A stretch of 64,000 nucleotides of DNA from positions 4,401,001-4,465,000 of the forward strand of contig CANXME010002275.1 in assembly GCA_948144175.1 (NCBI GenBank). The letters run 5' to 3'. Below are positions 54,394 through 64,000 of this stretch, piece by piece. Source of the stretch: Closterium sp. NIES-65 (Eukaryota; Streptophyta; Zygnematophyceae; Desmidiales; Closteriaceae). The notes under the pieces are model-generated. The model was not told the origin of the DNA and searched no databases. It worked only from the letters and a program-made list of their open reading frames with translations. A program made the translations under genes and the position numbers. Numbering within the stretch: position 1 is the first letter of the stretch; each line of letters opens with the position of its first letter.

Positions 54394-56241
54394 ATGCAGC
54401 CCCAGCGACGCCTGCGTGAGTCCCTCACGCCCCAGCAGCTGCGTGAGTGGTACGCTGGTTGGGGCTGTAGGGGTGGCGACGCTACTCCTACTTCCACTCC
54501 TGCTGCTTCTACTCATGGTGGCGGCCAGATGCAGCTCCCGCGACCCTCTCGCATGTCTCTCACGCCTCGCCAGCTTTGTGAGTGGTACGCTCAGAGTGGA
54601 GGGTCTCTCAGTGCTGTTCGCTGCTCTTACGTGATTCGCACTGGTACTCGGACTGGTCAGCCTTGTGGGACACGTAGTCATACACCGTCCCGCTGCTTCG
54701 CCCGTCTGAGCGACGCCTGGCGTACCGTGTTTGGCGACGAGGCTGAGCTTCCCGACTGGGTGGAGTTGCTTAGGCAGAGGGTAGATATATATGCTCTTGA
54801 CTATGATGCTATTCTCACTGCCATGTATGCATTGCCTACTAGTGCCGGTCACCTGTGCGTCCCGCCTGGCCCAGGTATAGGACCTGCTGCTCTAGCTACT
54901 GGTGAGGCTGTTGCTCTGGGTGCTAGTGAGTCTCCTGCTCCAGGTACAGGTGCGGCTGCTGCTCTAGGTGCTAGTGAGTCTGCTTCCTCAGGTACGGGTG
55001 AGGCTGCGCTCTCAGGTACCGCGTTGGCTTCGGCCTCCCTCACCTTTACACTTGACTCTGGGGCTTCTCGCTCCTTCTTTCGGGACCACACCACACTCAA
55101 GCCGCTTGGTCGGCCGGTTGCTGTCTCCCTGGCTGACCCCTCTGGGGGTCCTGTCCTCGCTCACTTCTCCACTGTCCTCCCGTGTCCGGCTGCCCCCTCG
55201 GGCACCCTGTCTGGCCTGTACCTCCCCTCGTTCTCGACGAACTTGGTGAGTGGTGCAGACCTACAGGATGCGGGGGTTCACCAGTTCACTCCTGCGAGTC
55301 AGCGGGTGACCCACTGCACGGACGCACGCACAGGCCGGCACCTGGCCACGTTCTCGCGTCGGCCGGGGTCGAGCCTCTACACCCTGACCACTGAGTCTCC
55401 TCCTATCCCCGCGTCCGGTCAAGTAGCAGCGTCGGGTCAGGTGTTTGCTGCTGCGTCCAGGTCTGGTCCTGAGTCTGCCCCCTGTTCGTGTCGCCTCCTG
55501 TCTCACGAGACTCTTCTGTGGCACCACCGTCTAGGCCACCCCTCCTTGCCCCGTCTTCGGGGCATGGCTTCCCGTGTCCTTGTCTCTGGTCTTCCCCAGT
55601 CTCTCCCTCCCCTTCCTTCGGGACCAGGACCTTCCTGTGTCCCCTGTGTCGAGGGGCGCCTCAGGGCTGCTCCTCACTCCTCCCAGTTTCCCCCGACAGA
55701 GGCTCCTTTGCAGATGCTTCACATGGACGTGTGGGGCCCGGCCCCCGTCCGTGGGCAGGGTCACGAGCGCTACTTCCTGTTGGTGGTTGACGACTACTCG
55801 CGTTACACCTCAGTCTTCCCCTTGCGCAGCAAGGGTGCTGTCACTGAGGTGCTGATCGACTGGATCCGCGAGGCTCGTCTCCAGCTCAGGAGGAGCTTCG
55901 GCTCGGACTTTCCTGTTCTGCGTTTGCACTCTGACCGAGGTGGGGAGTTCTCCTCTCGCCTTCTGCGAGACTACTGTCGTGCACAGGGGATCCGCCAGAC
56001 CTTTACGCTTCCGGACTCTCCACAGCAAAATGGGATTGCAGAGCGCCGCATTGGCATGGTCATGGATGTCGCTCGTACGTCCATGATGCATGCGGCTGCC
56101 CCCCATTTTCTGTGGCCGTTTGCGGTTTGGTACGCGGCGCATCAGCTCAACCTTCACCCCAGGGTCTCTCGGCCCGCGATGTCCCAAGTGTTACTGTGGA
56201 CGGGGAAGGTCGGCGAGTCCTACTGGAGCTGGAGCTACTGA
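54394..56241 (+). CDS. C6 Gag zinc region-protease-integrase (capsid missing)
   Basis: 615 codons from ATG 54394 (MQPQRRLRESLTPQQLREW). It starts at the Gag C-terminal region: a duplicated LTPxQLxEWYA motif, then the wide-loop zinc motif CSYVIRTG...GTRSHTPSRC (C-X13-C-X4-H-X4-C). Protease LDSGASRSFFRDHT, pre-integrase LLWHHRLGHPS and CVPC, integrase core HMDVWGP, SDRGGEFSS, NGIAERR. After LLWTGKVG a deletion relative to C4 shifts the frame and ends the protein at 56241. No capsid domain is found upstream. Confidence 0.88.
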   Translation: MQPQRRLRESLTPQQLREWYAGWGCRGGDATPTSTPAASTHGGGQMQLPRPSRMSLTPRQLCEWYAQSGGSLSAVRCSYVIRTGTRTGQPCGTRSHTPSRCFARLSDAWRTVFGDEAELPDWVELLRQRVDIYALDYDAILTAMYALPTSAGHLCVPPGPGIGPAALATGEAVALGASESPAPGTGAAAALGASESASSGTGEAALSGTALASASLTFTLDSGASRSFFRDHTTLKPLGRPVAVSLADPSGGPVLAHFSTVLPCPAAPSGTLSGLYLPSFSTNLVSGADLQDAGVHQFTPASQRVTHCTDARTGRHLATFSRRPGSSLYTLTTESPPIPASGQVAASGQVFAAASRSGPESAPCSCRLLSHETLLWHHRLGHPSLPRLRGMASRVLVSGLPQSLPPLPSGPGPSCVPCVEGRLRAAPHSSQFPPTEAPLQMLHMDVWGPAPVRGQGHERYFLLVVDDYSRYTSVFPLRSKGAVTEVLIDWIREARLQLRRSFGSDFPVLRLHSDRGGEFSSRLLRDYCRAQGIRQTFTLPDSPQQNGIAERRIGMVMDVARTSMMHAAAPHFLWPFAVWYAAHQLNLHPRVSRPAMSQVLLWTGKVGESYWSWSY

Positions 56242-58942
56242 GTCTGGGGGTGCTGAGTCTGGAGCTGCTGAGCCTGGAGGTGCTGAGTCTGGAGCTGCTG
56301 AGCCTGGGGGTGCTACGTCTGGAGCTGCTGTGCCTGGGGGTGCTGAGCCTGGAGCTGCTGAGCCTGGGGTTTCTCCTGCTGCTGCGTCTCGCCGGGAGCC
56401 CCTCTCTCCGCAGGAGCTGCGCGAGTGGTTTGCTCGCCGTTGGAGGAGTGCTGCTGGAGCTGGAGCTTCGTCGACCGTCGAGGGTGCTGGTGCTGCCGGT
56501 CCCGGAGCTGCTGGGCCTGCGGGTCCTACTGGAGCTGGAGCTGCTGAGGGTGTTGGTGCTGAGACTACTGCTGTCTGTCCTGGCGGTGGTTCTGCTGCTG
56601 GTGCTGCTGGAGGTCCTGCCGCTGGAGGTGTTGGTGGCGCTGTTGCTGTCGCTGAGGGTGCTGGTGCTGTCCCTGCTGAGTCTGGAGCTGCCGCGCGGCC
56701 TCGGTCGTACTTCGTTCCGCTCCTACAGCAGGTTCTTGGTCTTTCTCCTTCGGTAGAGTGTCCACAGCCTGTCCAGTCGCAGTCACTATTGGAGCCTTCC
56801 TCTCCTCTGCCTGCTCCCTCTCCTTACACTGGTCCTACTGGAGGTCTTGCTGAGCGTCGTGAGCCTGCGTCTCGTCCCGCGTCGCCGGTTCGTGCTGCTC
56901 GCGCTAGTGGTCGCGGTTCGCGTCAGCGTCCTCCTCCTGTCCCTGGCACGCACCGGATGTCTCTGCGTCCGTCCACTGCTCCTCTGCGTGCTCCTTTGCC
57001 TTCTCCTCCTGAGTCCTCTCTTCCTGCGCTTGCCAACCCTGAGTCAGACTCTCTTCGCGCTTCCAGTCCTACTGTCACGCGTCTGCTTGCTACTGTCGTC
57101 ACTGACCCCTCTTTTGAGTCCACTGCTGCGTCTGCTCTAGTCGCTGAGCTCGTTGACTTTGCTGCTCGCTATCGTCTCGACTACGCTGCTAGTCTTGTTG
57201 CTGAGTCTGCGTCTGTCTGTCCTTCGTCCGTCGGGGGTGAGTGTGCTCTTGGCACGGACGTCCTAGAGGACAGGCAGGAGGAGTTACAGTGTCTAGCGGC
57301 TGCTTCACCTCATCTCGCGTCTGTACTGCTTGCCCCTGAGGGAGACCCGGATGCACTAGACATCCCCACTCCGCGTTCTTACGCGGAGGCCGTAGAGGGT
57401 CCCTACTCCTCTCAGTGGCAGGCAGCTATGGATGCAGAGATGGCTTCCTGGAAGTCCACAGGCACCTACGTTGACGCGGTTCCCCCTCCTGGGGCGAACA
57501 TCGTCAGTGGCATGTGGATCTTCAGGGTGAAGCGGCCGCCGGGCTCTCCACCTGTCTTCAAGGCACGGTACGTTGCTCGTGGCTTCAGTCAGCGGCAGGG
57601 AGTTGACTACTTTCAGACCTTCTCTCCCACCCCGAAGATGACCACTCTTCGGGTGCTGCTGCACATAGCCGCTCAGCGCGACTACGAGCTTCACTCTCTC
57701 GACTTCAGCACTGCGTTCCTGCAGGGTAGCCTGCACGAGGAGATCTGGCTGCGCCGTCCACCTGGCTTCACTGGGACTTTCCCTCCTGGCACCCAGTGGA
57801 GCCTCCGACGGCCAGTCTACGGTCTCCGCCAGGCAATGCGTGAGTGGCATGACACACTGAGGACTACGCTTGCGGCTCTTGGGTTTGCTCCTTCTACTGC
57901 TGACCCGTCGCTGTTTCTGCGCACCGACACTTCACTGCCGCCGTTCTACATCCTCGTGTACGTCGACGACTTGGTCTTTGCCACAGGGGACACTGCTGGA
58001 CTCGCCTACGTGAAGTCCGAACTGCTGAAGAGACACACGTGCACAGACCTGGGTGAACTGTGCAGCTACCTTGGCTTGCAGATCACTCGGGACAGAGCAC
58101 GCCGCACCATTACCTTGACTCAGTCACACATGGTGCAGCAGGTCCTTCAGCGCTTTGGCTTCACGTACTCCTCGCCTCAGGCCACTCCTCTGCCTACCCA
58201 CCACTCACTCTCAGCTCTGCCTTCGGATGAGTCCGTAGAGTCGAGTGGTCCGTATGCAGAGCTTGTTGGCTGCCTCATGTACCTGATGACCTGCACACGA
58301 CCTGACCTTGCATACCCTCTGAGCATTCTTGCACGCTATGTTGCTCCTGGGAGACACAGACCAGAGCACATGGCTGCAGCGAAGAGGGTATTGCGCTACC
58401 TGTGCAGTACGTCGGGCATGGGGCTAGTGCTTGGAGGGCGGAGTCCAGTGGTCCTTACCGGCCACGCGGACGCTTCTTGGGCTGACGACCAGGCTACGCA
58501 GCGGTCGTCACAGGGTTACACCTTCAGCCTTGGTTCCGACTCTGTCTCGTGGCGGTCTACTCGCTCGTCTTCGGTTCTCGGCTCCAGTTGTGAGGCTGAG
58601 ATCTACGCCGGGGCCATGGCTGCACAGGAGCTTCGCTGGCTCACCTACCTGCTGACTGACCTTGGAGAGCCACCTTGTTCTCCTCCAGTGCTGTACGTAG
58701 ACAACAAGGCCATGCTGGCCTTGTGTCGAGAGCAGCGCTTGGAGCACAGAACGAAGCACATTGCTCTCCGCTACTTCCTTGCTCGTGAGCTGCAGCAGCG
58801 TGGTCAGTTGCGACTTGCGTACGTGGCCTCTGAGGCCAACACTGCTGATGTCTTCACCAAGGCACTCGCGCCTTGTGACCATCAGCGCTTTTGCACCCAG
58901 CTGGGTCTTGTGCCTGTCTTGCCTCACTTGCTCTCCTCTTGA
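56242..58942 (+). CDS. C6 linker-RT-RNase H
   Basis: Continues the element in another frame after the deletion near 56213 (the open frame itself begins upstream at 56090 in shadow sequence). Linker with SGAAEPGGA repeats, then RT: PRSYAEAVEGPYSS, WIFRVKRPPGSPP, LDFSTAFLQGSLHEEIW, YGLRQAMREW, catalytic ILVYVDDLVFA intact. RNase H: GHADASWADDQ, CEAEIYAGAMAAQELRW, DNKAMLALCREQ, RTKHIALRYF, ending TKALAPCDHQRFC...LLSS. The RT/RNase H half looks intact, but it is no longer joined to integrase. Confidence 0.9.
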
Positions 58943-59150
58943 CTTCACTTGTACTGTGACATATATATATATACCTGCTCTTGCTTGTCTAGTTTTATAT
59001 ATATGTCTGTACTCCTGCATGTGAACTGGCCTCTGGCCCTGCTCTTGTGCTCGGACTGTGTGGTGACTTTGTGATCCACCCTGAGCTTGCTTTGCTTTGC
59101 TTGACTGGTCTTGTGACCCCTTGTTCTCCCCCACTTTGCCTATGGGGGTG

Positions 59151-59282
59151 TGTCAAACATTATATATGTTCTGCTTGTGTAGGCTACAGTGGGTTAGCCT
59201 ATAGGGGGTACACAATTCTAGGGTTTCCTACTTGTACTCATTTCATAGCTAGTTCATCCATTCCTGTTCGTTTATTCTCACA
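59151..59282 (+). repeat. C6 3' LTR
   Basis: 132 bp, preceded by polypurine tatgggggtg. About three differences from the 5' LTR (ttcatagct against ttcactgct; tttatt against tttttt). Confidence 0.95.
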
Positions 59283-59287
59283 GTGCT

Positions 59288-62200
59288 CTGGTCTGTGTCT
59301 CCCAGGAGCAACATAGCGTGCGAGAATGCTAAGAGGGTATGCAAGGTCAGGTCGAGTGCAGGTCATCAGGTACATGAGGCAGCCAACAAGCTCTACTCAT
59401 CCGAAGGCAGAGCTGAAAGCGAGTGGCGAGTAGACAGAGGAGTGGCCTGAGGCGAGGAGTACGTGAAGCCGAAGCGCTCAAGGACCTGCTGCACCATGTG
59501 TGACTGAGTCAGGGTAATGGTGCGGCGTGCTCTGTCCCGGGTGATCTGCAAGCCAAGGTAGCTGCGCAGTTCACCCACGTCTATGCACGTGTGTCTCTTC
59601 TGCAGCTCGGACTTCACGTGGGCGAGTCCAGTAGTGTCAGCTGTGGCAAAGACCAAGTCGTCGACGTACACGAGGATGTAGAACGGCATCAAAGAAGTGT
59701 CGATGCGCAGAAACAGCGACGGGTCGGGAGTAGAGGGAGCAAACCCAAGAGCCGCAAGCGTAGTCCTCAGTGTGTCGTGCCACTCACGCGGTGCCTAGTG
59801 GAGACCGTAGACTGGCCGTCGGAGGCTCCACTGGGTGCCAGGAGGAAAAGTCCCAGTGAAGCCAAGTGGGCGGCGCAGCCAAATCTCCTCGTGCAGGCTG
59901 CCCTGCAAGAAAGCAGTGTTGAAGTCGAGAGAGTGAAGCTTGTAGTCGCGCTGAGCGGCTATGTGCAGCAGCACCCGAAGAGTGGTCATCTTCGGGGTGG
60001 GAGAGAAGGTATGAAAGTAGTCAAATCCCTGTCGTTGACTGAAGCCACGAGCCACGTACCTCGCCTTGAAGACACGCGGGGAACCCGGCGGTCGCTTCAC
60101 CCTGAAAATCCACATGCCACTGATGATGTTCGCCCCAGGTGGGGGAACCGCGTCAACGTAGGTGCGTGTGGACTTCCGGGAAGCCATCTCTGCGTCCATA
60201 GCTTCCTGCCGCTGAGAGGAGTAGGGACCCTCTATCGCCTCCGCGTAAGAGCGCGGAGTCGGGATGTCAAGTGCATCCGGGTCTCCCTTAGGGGTAAGCA
60301 GTACAGACACGAGATGAGGTGAAGCAGCAGCCCAGAAGTGAAACTCCTCCTGCCTGTCCTCAAGGACGTCCGTGCCAAGAGCACACTCACCCCCGACGGA
60401 AAGAGGACAGACACACTGACTCAGACTCAGCGACAAGGCTAGCAGCGTTGTCTAGACGACAGCGAGCAGCAAAGTCAACGAGCTCAGCAACTAGGGCAGA
60501 CGCAGTAGTGGACTCAAAGGAAGGGTCAGTGACGATAGTAGCAAGGAGACGCGTGACAGTAGGACTGGCAGCACGAAGAGAGTCCGACTCCGGGTCGGCA
60601 AGAGCAGGAAGAGAAGACTCAAGAGGAGAAGGTAAAGGGGCACGCAGAGGAGCAGTCGACGGACGCAGAGACATCCGGTGCGTGCCAGGGACAAAAGGAG
60701 GACGCTGACGCGAACCACAACCACTAGAGCGAGCAGCACGGACAGGCGACGCAGGGCGAGACGCAGGCTCACGACGCTCAGCAAGACCTCCAGTAGGACA
60801 AGTGTAGGGAGAATGAGCAGGTAGTGGGGAGGCCGGCTGTAAATGTAACTGTGACGGGACAGGCTGTGGACACTCTAAGGGAGGAGGAGGACCAGTAGAA
60901 GGCAGGAGACCAAGAACCTACTAAGGAGTGGAACGAAATACAACCGAGGCCGCGCGGCGACTCCATACACAGCAGGGACAGCACCAGCACCCCCAGCGGT
61001 AGCACTAGTGCCACCAGCACCTCCAGCTCCAGTAACTCCAGTAGCACCGCTGCCAGGACCGACAGCAGTAGCCTCAGCGCCAACACCCTCAGCAGCTCCA
61101 GCTCTAGACGCACCCGCCGGCCTAGCAGCTCTAGTACCTCCAGCATGAGCACCTCCGAGACCCGCGGCACATGCACCCTCAGCAGTCCAAGAACCTCCAG
61201 CTCCAGCAGTACGCCTCCACCGCCAGGCAAACCACTCGCGCAGCTCCTGTGGAGAGAGTGGCTCCCGTCGAGACGAAGCACCCGGAGAACCGCTAGGCAC
61301 AGCACCGCCAGACGCCACACGAGCAGGCCCAGCTCCCTCAGGCTCCGCACCCGCAGGCACAGCACCTCCAAGCGTAGCACCCTCTGGCTCAGTACCCCCA
61401 GGCATAGCACCCTCAGGCTCAGCACCCTCAGGCTCAGCACCCCCGGGCTCAGCACCCCCTCGCCCAGCACCCCAAGGCCCAACACCCCCTGGCGTAGCAC
61501 CAACACGCTCAGCACCCCCAGAGTCAGCACCCCCAGGCTCAGCACCCTCAGCAGCACCAGAGTCACCAGTAACCTCGAAAGGCTCGACTGCGTCAACCTG
61601 GGTCACACCTGAAGGGGCTGGACCCTGAGGGGGGAGGGGGTCTACTAGGGGGGGAACCTGATACAAGGAAGAGCGGTGGCGTGGGGAGGGACGGAGTGCG
61701 GTAGGGGAAGAGGCGGTAGTAGGGGACCGACTCGTCAAACGTGACGTCCTGGGAGGACAGAACACGACGAGAGGTGGGGTGGTAGAACTGCCACCCTGGC
61801 GCGTCAGGGGGAAAACCCAGGAAGACGCAAGGAGCAGCACAAGGGGACAGCTTGTCCGCAGACAAGTCGTGGACAAACGCCCGAGATCCCCAGACACGGA
61901 ATGCAGACGCATCGCCAACCTTCCCCGTCCATAGCAAAGCTGGGGAGGACTCCGGCATGGAGACCCTGGGCTGAAGGTTGATCTGATGCGCCGCGTACCG
62001 AACCGCAAACGGCCACAGAAAATGGGGGGCAGCCGCATGCATCATGCACGTACGGGCGACGTCCATGACCATGCCAATGCGGCGCTCAGCAATCCCATTT
62101 TGCTGTGGAGAGTCCGGAAGCGTAAAGGCCTGGCGGATGCCTCGTGCACGACAGTAGGCTCGCAGAAGGCCAGAGGAGAACTCTCCGCCTCTGTCAGAGT

Positions 62201-64000
62201 GCAGACGCAGAACAGGAAAGTCCGAGCCAAAGCTCCGCCTGAGCTGGAGACGAGCTGCGCGGATCCAATCGATCAACACCTCAGTGACATCACCCTTGCT
62301 GCGCAAGGGGAAGACTGTGCTGTAACGCGAGTAGTCGTCAACCACCAGCAGGAAGTAGCGCTCGTGACCCTGTCCACGGACGCGGGCCGGCCCCCACACG
62401 TCCATGTGAAGCGTCTGCTGCGGGGCCTCTGTCGGAGGAAACTAGGAGGAGTGAGGGGCAGCCCGCTGCCGCCCCTCGACACAGGGGACGCAGGTAGGGG
62501 CAGGCCCCGGAGGAAGGGGAGGGAGGGACCGGGGAAGACCAGAGACAAGGACACGGGAGGCCATGCAGCGGAGACAAAGCAGGGAGGGGTGACCAAGGCG
62601 GTGGTGCCAGAGGAGAGTCTCGTGAGATAGGAGGCGACACGAGCAAGGGGTAGACTCAGGACCAGACCCAGACGCTGCAGCAAACACCTAACCCGACGCA
62701 GTGGTTACTGTGTACAGGCTCGACCCCGGCAGACGTGTAAACGTGGCCAGGTGTCGGCCTGTACGAGCGTCCGTGCAGTGGGTCACCCACTGACTCGCAG
62801 AAGTGAACTGGTGAACCCCCGCATCCTGCAGGTCAGCACCACTCACCAAGTTCGTAGAGAACGAGGGGAGGTAAAGACCAAAAAGGGTGCAAGAGGGGGC
62901 CGCCGGACACAGGAGGACAGTGGAGAAGTGAGCAAGGTCAGGACCCCCAGAGGGGTCTGCTAGAGAGACAGCAACTGGCCGACCAAGCGGCGTGAGTGTG
63001 GTGCGGTCTCGAATGAAGGAGCGAGAAGCCCCCGAGTCAAGAGTGAAGATGTGGGAGGCCGAAGCCGACGCAGTACTTGAGAGCGCAGACTCACCAGCAC
63101 CTGAGGAAACTGACGCACTAGCACCTAGAGTAGCAGCCTCTATAGCACCTAAAGCAGCAGCCTAACCAGTACCTAGAGCGGCAGTCTCAATGCCCAGGTC
63201 GGGCGGGAAACACCGGTAACAGTCACCCTCATCACTATTAGTCACAGCATACATGGCAGCAAGAATTGCATAAAAGTCAAGATCAAAGATAACTACTTCC
63301 GCCCTAGACAGCTCACCCCAGCGGGGGATCTCCGTGGCCTCCGGAAACTGGTGACGCCAAGCATCCGTCAGGCGGCCAAAGAAGCGCTGGGTGGGGTGCG
63401 CACCCCCACACTCTTCACCCGCGCGGTTGCCGGTGCGTAGGACATAGGTGCACGGACCAGTACCCCCACCCCGCTGGCGTGCAGTGTACCACTCACGGAG
63501 CTGCTGAGGGGGGGGGATGTCACGAGTGCGATGCTGTTGCTGCTGACGCTGACCACCACCGGAGCCGACCCTCTGCGCAGCGCCACCCCGACCAGCTCCA
63601 CCTCCTCCGCCACCGCCTCCTCCACCGCCGCCGCCCCTGCCACCTCCGCTCCCACCGCCACCGCCGCCGCCTCCGCCTCCACTACCGCCACCGACACCTC
63701 CACTCCCGCCACCACCCCCACTCCCTCCGCCGCCTCCACCGCCGCCTCCACCGCCCTTGCTAGCTCCTCCAGCGCCCCTGCCCCCCTTGCCCTTGCTAGA
63801 GCGGCGTCTTCCACTAGGGGTAGACGCCGCACGGACCGACTCAAGCCCAACGAGGTCGGCCGCAGCACCAGAGGCAGAAGAGGGCAAAAGGGGGGAGGGG
63901 GAACACCCCTCAAAGATGGGGTTGCGCGGGTCACCACGAGAGGCTCCTACAGCGACTATGCTCTTCTCCGCTGCTAGGAGGGCCTTCTCGAGGAGGTCAA
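59288..64000 (-). pseudogene. C5 gag-protease-integrase-RT remnant
   Basis: Reading leftward from the window end: gag capsid end and Gly-rich spacer (63400-64000), zinc motif with the last Cys changed to Phe (GGAHPTQRFF), protease region (about 62940-63060), integrase (61593-62405; HMDVWGP, SDRGGEFSS, NGIAERR), GAEPEG repeat linker (about 61330-61560), RT (59393-60436, YILVYVDDLVFA intact). Lesions: TAG for CAG at 59795-59797, 62442-62444 and 62688-62690, a loss of about 25 bp near 59393, and several frameshifts. The oldest-looking family A copy here. Confidence 0.88.

Larger units (their letters stand above)
53125..59282 (+). mobile_element. Ty1/copia element C6 (family A), complete ends, GTGCT target duplication
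   Basis: 132-bp LTRs 53125-53256 and 59151-59282, differing at about three positions. GTGCT at 53120-53124 and 59283-59287. The primer site tggtatagagcg (53257-53268) is the iMet type with one base missing. A long repeat-filled leader, a shortened gag lacking the capsid domain, protease, integrase, RT and RNase H follow, with tatgggggtg before the 3' LTR. A recent insertion into C5. Confidence 0.96.
52236..64000 (-). mobile_element. Ty1/copia element C5 (family A), runs past the right edge
   Basis: 3' LTR 52236-52339 (104 bp, starts tgagaaga, ends ttgaca), inserted in G3 RT after ggtaa. The body continues to 53124, is interrupted by C6, and resumes at 59283: the RNase H/RT sequence joins exactly when C6 and one GTGCT copy are removed. 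It reaches gag at the window end; the 5' LTR is outside. The shortest LTR of the family, and heavily decayed. Confidence 0.92.

Overview
The window looks like nuclear DNA from a green, plant-lineage eukaryote. It has spliced genes with GT–AG introns, a plant-type single C2H2 zinc finger with a C-terminal EAR repression motif, and a plant-style sucrase/ferredoxin-like (AIM32/Apd1 family) gene. The rest is mostly plant-type LTR retrotransposons primed by initiator-methionine tRNA. High GC and dense simple repeats in coding sequence would fit a streptophyte alga (for example a zygnematophyte such as Closterium). That placement is inference; no marker gene settles it.

Layout: (1) 1-5223, a 1,679-residue zinc-finger/EAR protein gene on + and its poly(A) signal. 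(2) 5224-42090, a nest of retrotransposons filling what was about 0.8 kb between two convergent genes. It holds chromovirus-like Ty3/gypsy G1 (5229-17910, +), with copia C1, a coding-less copia relative X and a deletion inside it; copia CB with 424-bp LTRs (17998-31216, -), with copia C3 (23620-30765, -) inside it; and gypsy G2 (31431-42085, -), with a doubly truncated copia patch C4 (34792-39609, +) inside it. (3) 42091-48549, host genes on the minus strand: a three-exon AIM32-like gene (42405-44546), long (GA)n tracts, and a probable secreted protein of unknown function (47274-48248, perhaps with further exons down to about 46.2 kb). (4) 49078-64000, a second nest: gypsy G3 (-) carrying a 340-bp LTR/tRNA-derived insertion, interrupted by copia C5 (-), which is itself interrupted by complete copia C6 (53125-59282, +).

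Element boundaries rest on paired LTRs and 5-bp target duplications: G1 AAAGG, CB GCGAC/GCGAT, C3 CTTTT, G2 GGGTA, C6 GTGCT, the 340-bp element GGGGT. Copias C1, C3, C4, C5 and C6 form one family (family A): short LTRs of about 104-132 bp, a GC-rich repeat-filled leader, a Gag with an unusual wide-loop zinc motif, and an EPGGA repeat between integrase and reverse transcriptase. No copy in the window looks fully coding-competent; stops, frameshifts, deletions and active-site changes break every one.

The observations I rate highest are: two independent gypsy insertions lying in sense orientation just past host poly(A) signals; the 340-bp LTR plus tRNA-Glu-half element; the 274-bp duplication around the doubly truncated copia patch; the fast-diverging but consistently C-rich sense leaders of family A; the wide-loop Gag zinc motif; and an AIM32-like protein whose second iron-sulfur histidine is replaced by asparagine.
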